NCBI GenBank assembly: GCA_007117945.1
Contig: SKTN01000194.1
Span: 1-8,656, forward strand
DNA length: 8,656 nt
Reading direction: 5' to 3'
Origin: Nitriliruptoraceae bacterium
Lineage (GTDB): Bacteria > Actinomycetota > Nitriliruptoria > Nitriliruptorales > Nitriliruptoraceae
The notes under the pieces were generated by a model. That model searched no databases. It worked only from the letters and a program-made list of their open reading frames with translations, and was not told where the DNA came from. Both the position numbers and the translations under genes were made by a program. This document shows positions 6,381 through 8,656 of the stretch, piece after piece. How positions within the stretch are numbered: position 1 is the stretch's first letter; every line of letters begins with the position of its first letter.

Positions 6381-8656
6381 CTACTGGTCGCCGGTGACGG
6401 GACCACCCGGCGCCGCGCGGCGCCCCCACGTAGGGCTCATCCGCCGGGATGCGAGCTCCCGGGCGGTGGCGGTGTGCCCGGCGCCTGGGGCGGTGGACCA
6501 CCCGGTGCGCCCTCTTGCGGGGGCCCCTGGGGTGCGGTGCGCGGACCGCCCTGGTAGCCGCCGTAGCCCCCTCCGGGGGCGCTCCCGGGCCCACCCGCCG
6601 CCGCGGGTGCGCGCTCCAACTGCTGGGCCATGCGCTGCAGGGCCGAGTGGATCCGGAACAGCACGATGAGGAGCTCGGCATACACCCGTACCGCGATCGG
6701 TCCCAGGAGCACCACCGCGAGCCCGACCGGCACGTTCTCGGTGATCATCAGCACGACACCGCCGCCGATCGCGGCCAGCACGCCGAGCCAGAAGAGCAGC
6801 TGGATCAGCACCGGTGTGACCATGCGACGGAACCGCAGGAACTCGCCCATCGTGACCTCCTCCCGCATCGTTGCCCTGCGCGACCGGGGACCGGCGCACG
6901 CCGGCCACCCCCTGCGCTGCTGCCCCGAGCACCGCAGGGCGGCGGACCGTAACGGGCAGCGCCAGCGGCGGTTGCCGTCCACCACCTCTCCCGGGACCGG
7001 CCGAGGGCAGCCGCCGCGGAGTCGGCACCTCGACGGTGACGGTCCCCTCCAGGTCCGTGCGCCGGACCTCGGCCCCCAGCGTGTCGAGGGCCCGCAGGGT
7101 CTCGTCGTGGGGGTGGCCGTGCCGGTTGTCACGCCCGGCGCTGATGATGGCCACCTCGGGGTCGACCTGGGCGAGGAACGCGGGGTCGGTGGTCCCGGCG
7201 CCGTGGTGGGGCACGGCGAGCACCTCGGCGTCGAGCCGGCCGGGCACGGTGGCGAGCAGGTCGGCCTGCGCCTCGGCCTCGATGTCACCGGTGAGCAGCA
7301 CCCGGGCACCACGGTGCTCGATGCGCAGCACCGTGGAGGACTCGTTCAGCTCGCTGCGTGCCCAACGGTAGGGCCGGCCCGGCGGAGGGTGGAGCACCTC
7401 GATGTCCACATCGCCCACGCGCAGCCGCTCGCCGCGGTGCACCACCCGGACGGGCACGCCCCGTTCCCGGGCGTGCTCGAGGGCGTCGGCTGCCGCCGGC
7501 AGCTCGGTCGGGACCGGGTTCCACCACAGGGCGCCGACGGACCGGCTCGCCAGCACGGCCGGCACCCCGCCGACATGGTCGAGGTGGGGGTGGCGGACCA
7601 CGACGAGGTCGAGGTGGCGCCGGCCGTGACGGGCGAGCCAGCGGTGGGCAGCATCGTCCTCACCGGCGTCGACGAGGATGCGGGCACCCGGCGACTCCAC
7701 CAGGTAGGCATCGCCCTGCCCGACGTCGATCGCCGTGACCCGCAGGCCCGTCGGGCGCAGCCCACCGGTCAGCGGATCGAGCGCCACGACCAGTAGTGCC
7801 AGCACGCCGGCGGTCGCCGCCACCGGGCGCAGGCGACTGCCCCGGGCCGACAGGCCCCACCCCACCGCGGCGACCACCACGAGCACCGTCGCCGGACGGG
7901 CGAGCTCCACCCGCCAACCCACCTCGGCGAGACCGTTGGCCGCCCTCAGGACGACCGCTGCACCGGGTCCGGCCAGCGCGAAGACGACGGCCGCGAGCTC
8001 GACGCTGACCACGGCCAGTGCCGTGGCGGTGAAGGACAGCGTCGCCGCCACGATGGCGGCCGGCACCGCCACGAGGTTGGCGGGGACGCTGGCCAGGGAC
8101 AGCTCCCCGAAGGTGAGCAGCAGGGCCGGGAGGACGGCGATCTGCGCGCCGAGGGTGACCGAGAGCAGGGTCCTGAGGCGCTGCGGGAGCCGGGGCGGGA
8201 GCCGCTCGCGGAGGGCGGGGGCGAGCACCAGGACCCCACCGGTCGCCGTCGCCGACAACAGCAGGCCGAGGGATCCCGCCAGGCGCGGATCGAGGAGCAC
8301 CAGCAGCAGCACCGCCACGCACAGCGCGTGTCGTGCGTCGCGGAGCTGACCGCGGGTCGCAGCCAGGAGCAACAGCAGGGCCATGGTGCCGGCACGCAGC
8401 ACGCTGGGCTCGAAACGGGTCAGGAAGGCGAACCAGGGCACCACGGCCGCCACGGCGATCCGCCGGCTGACCGCGCCGAGCCGGAGCACGGCCGACACGC
8501 CGAGCACACCTGCGATCACGATCGCGACGTTGGTGCCGGAGACGGCGGTGAGGTGCGTCAGCGAGGTCGCCTGCATCGCCTCGCGGTCGCTGAGGGGCAG
8601 GAGCCGGGTGTCACCCGTGACGAAGCCGACGAGCAGGCCTCCATGCCGGTCATCGA
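6381..8656 (-). CDS. comEC: ComEC/Rec2 DNA-uptake channel protein, 5' end outside window
   Basis: ComEC carries single-stranded DNA across the cytoplasmic membrane during natural transformation. The frame is open to the right edge, so the N-terminus is missing; the ATG at 8576 is internal, since GLLVGFVTGDTRLLPLSD is encoded before it, as in the family. The competence domain covers about 8640-7760, with the TSLTHLTAVSGTNVAIVI motif (8564-8511), FEPSVLRAGTMA and about eight membrane segments. A metallo-beta-lactamase-fold domain (7740-7025) has AIDVGQGD, LVDAG, a full HPHLDH metal motif (near 7566-7595), LLTGD, PHHGAGTTD and GHPHDE, so its active site looks intact. Homology ends near TVTVEVPTP (about 7025), yet the frame continues some 210 codons to TAG 6381-6383. 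It crosses the DUF4282 gene with Arg/Gly/Pro-rich sequence and poor third-position GC there. The true C-terminus is uncertain. In actinobacteria comEA usually lies upstream, here beyond the window. Confidence 0.88.
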   Translation of the reverse strand, partial: DDRHGGLLVGFVTGDTRLLPLSDREAMQATSLTHLTAVSGTNVAIVIAGVLGVSAVLRLGAVSRRIAVAAVVPWFAFLTRFEPSVLRAGTMALLLLLAATRGQLRDARHALCVAVLLLVLLDPRLAGSLGLLLSATATGGVLVLAPALRERLPPRLPQRLRTLLSVTLGAQIAVLPALLLTFGELSLASVPANLVAVPAAIVAATLSFTATALAVVSVELAAVVFALAGPGAAVVLRAANGLAEVGWRVELARPATVLVVVAAVGWGLSARGSRLRPVAATAGVLALLVVALDPLTGGLRPTGLRVTAIDVGQGDAYLVESPGARILVDAGEDDAAHRWLARHGRRHLDLVVVRHPHLDHVGGVPAVLASRSVGALWWNPVPTELPAAADALEHARERGVPVRVVHRGERLRVGDVDIEVLHPPPGRPYRWARSELNESSTVLRIEHRGARVLLTGDIEAEAQADLLATVPGRLDAEVLAVPHHGAGTTDPAFLAQVDPEVAIISAGRDNRHGHPHDETLRALDTLGAEVRRTDLEGTVTVEVPTPRRLPSAGPGRGGGRQPPLALPVTVRRPAVLGAAAQGVAGVRRSPVAQGNDAGGGHDGRVPAVPSHGHTGADPAALLARRAGRDRRRCRADDHRERAGRARGGAPGTDRGTGVCRAPHRAVPDPLGPAAHGPAVGARTRGGGWARERPRRGLRRLPGRSAHRTPGAPARGRTGWSTAPGAGHTATARELASRRMSPTWGRRAAPGGPVTGDQ
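6409..6424 (-). terminator. Perfect 16-bp palindrome between the DUF4282 gene and holA
   Basis: GGCGCCGCGCGGCGCC is its own reverse complement. As RNA it would form a 6-bp GC stem with a GCGC loop, starting 12 bases after the DUF4282 gene's stop and ending 37 bases before the holA start. It could be a partial terminator or attenuator lowering holA relative to upstream genes, an mRNA processing or stability element, or a dimeric protein site. No U-tract follows on the minus strand. Function is inference. Confidence 0.35.
6437..6850 (-). CDS. DUF4282-type small membrane protein with Pro/Gly-rich tail
   Basis: The 137-residue product begins MGEFLRFRRMVTPVLIQLLF, resembling the F..FRxxVTPxLI opening of DUF4282 proteins, whose function is unknown. 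Two membrane segments are evident, at about residues 14-36 and 41-66. A short amphipathic stretch with IHSALQRMAQQLE (67-79) follows, then a low-complexity tail from 81 rich in Pro, Gly, Ala and Gln, with GGGYGGYQGG near 93-102. The ATG at 6850 is preceded by AGGAGG with a 5-base spacer, the best ribosome binding site in the window; the ATG at 6868 lies upstream of that site and is less likely. Third codon positions in this frame are almost all G or C from the start onward, which supports real coding even though the comEC frame is also open here. It lies between comEC and holA, apparently in one operon, 65 bases before holA. A membrane-associated accessory role is possible; no function is shown. 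Confidence 0.85.
   Translation of the reverse strand: MGEFLRFRRMVTPVLIQLLFWLGVLAAIGGGVVLMITENVPVGLAVVLLGPIAVRVYAELLIVLFRIHSALQRMAQQLERAPAAAGGPGSAPGGGYGGYQGGPRTAPQGPPQEGAPGGPPPQAPGTPPPPGSSHPGG
6851..7024 (-). other. comEC-DUF4282 junction with no stop codon in any minus frame
   Basis: This ~170-base stretch follows the end of recognisable ComEC homology and precedes the DUF4282 start. It contains no TTA, CTA or TCA on the plus strand, so none of the three minus frames stops here. Codon bias is ambiguous: the comEC frame and the DUF4282 frame both show fairly high third-position GC, apart from a GC3-poor patch in the comEC frame near 7008-6990. It may be a comEC C-terminal extension, decayed comEC sequence, or spacer that happens to be open. 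Confidence 0.5.
6856..6861 (-). promoter_or_regulatory. Strong Shine-Dalgarno of the DUF4282 gene (AGGAGG)
   Basis: Reading the minus strand, GGGAGGAGGT is followed by the ATG at 6850, with 5 bases between AGGAGG and the start. This perfect site decides the start of the small gene and shows it is translated independently of the open comEC frame. Confidence 0.75.

Noticed and set aside
6630..7796. 388-codon plus-strand open frame opposite comEC and the DUF4282 gene
   Set aside because: It is antisense to the metallo-beta-lactamase domain with its complete motifs, and its product has no recognisable family and a skewed composition.
1..8656. tRNA/rRNA genes, CRISPR arrays, insertion sequences, toxin-antitoxin or defence genes
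   Set aside because: I looked for cloverleaf-like segments, regularly spaced repeats, transposase motifs and paired small genes on both strands and saw none. The window is ordinary core genome apart from the comEC-holA junction.

Overview
The window is very GC-rich and densely coding. It carries a conserved bacterial housekeeping neighbourhood, and the protein families point to Actinomycetota: a ~1,630-residue L_180-class NAD-glutamate dehydrogenase, an actinobacterial-style ComEC with a THLTAVSGTN motif, GTG starts, and terminators without U-tracts. I cannot assign an order or genus.

Layout, left to right. Positions 1-125 are the leader of rpsT. rpsT (126-386, +) encodes ribosomal protein S20 and is followed by a strong GC hairpin at 423-446, probably its terminator. 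A 161-bp gap then holds a possible promoter and a good ribosome binding site for a very large gene, gdh (548-5431, +). It encodes a glutamate dehydrogenase with N-terminal regulatory regions, a catalytic core with the expected motifs, and a long helical C-terminus. From 5403 to the right edge everything reads on the minus strand, in transcription order comEC (5' end outside the window), a small DUF4282-type membrane protein gene (6850-6437), and holA (6371-5403, DNA polymerase III delta subunit). gdh and holA converge and overlap tail to tail by 29 bp.

Functionally, rpsT serves translation, gdh links glutamate to 2-oxoglutarate, holA is part of the replicative clamp loader, and comEC is a DNA-uptake channel with a metallo-beta-lactamase-fold domain. 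From general knowledge, comEC, holA and rpsT lie close together in many actinobacteria, with holA and rpsT converging. Here two genes appear to be added: gdh between rpsT and holA, and the DUF4282 gene between comEC and holA.

The oddest point is the 3' end of comEC. Its homology to the family ends near 7025, but its frame stays open to a TAG at 6381-6383. It therefore spans the whole DUF4282 gene in another frame and stops nine bases before the holA start. No minus-strand frame has a stop between about 7090 and the DUF4282 start, so comEC must overlap that gene whichever frame it ends in. I found no RNA genes, mobile elements, CRISPR arrays or defence system. No gene-free stretch exceeds 300 bases.
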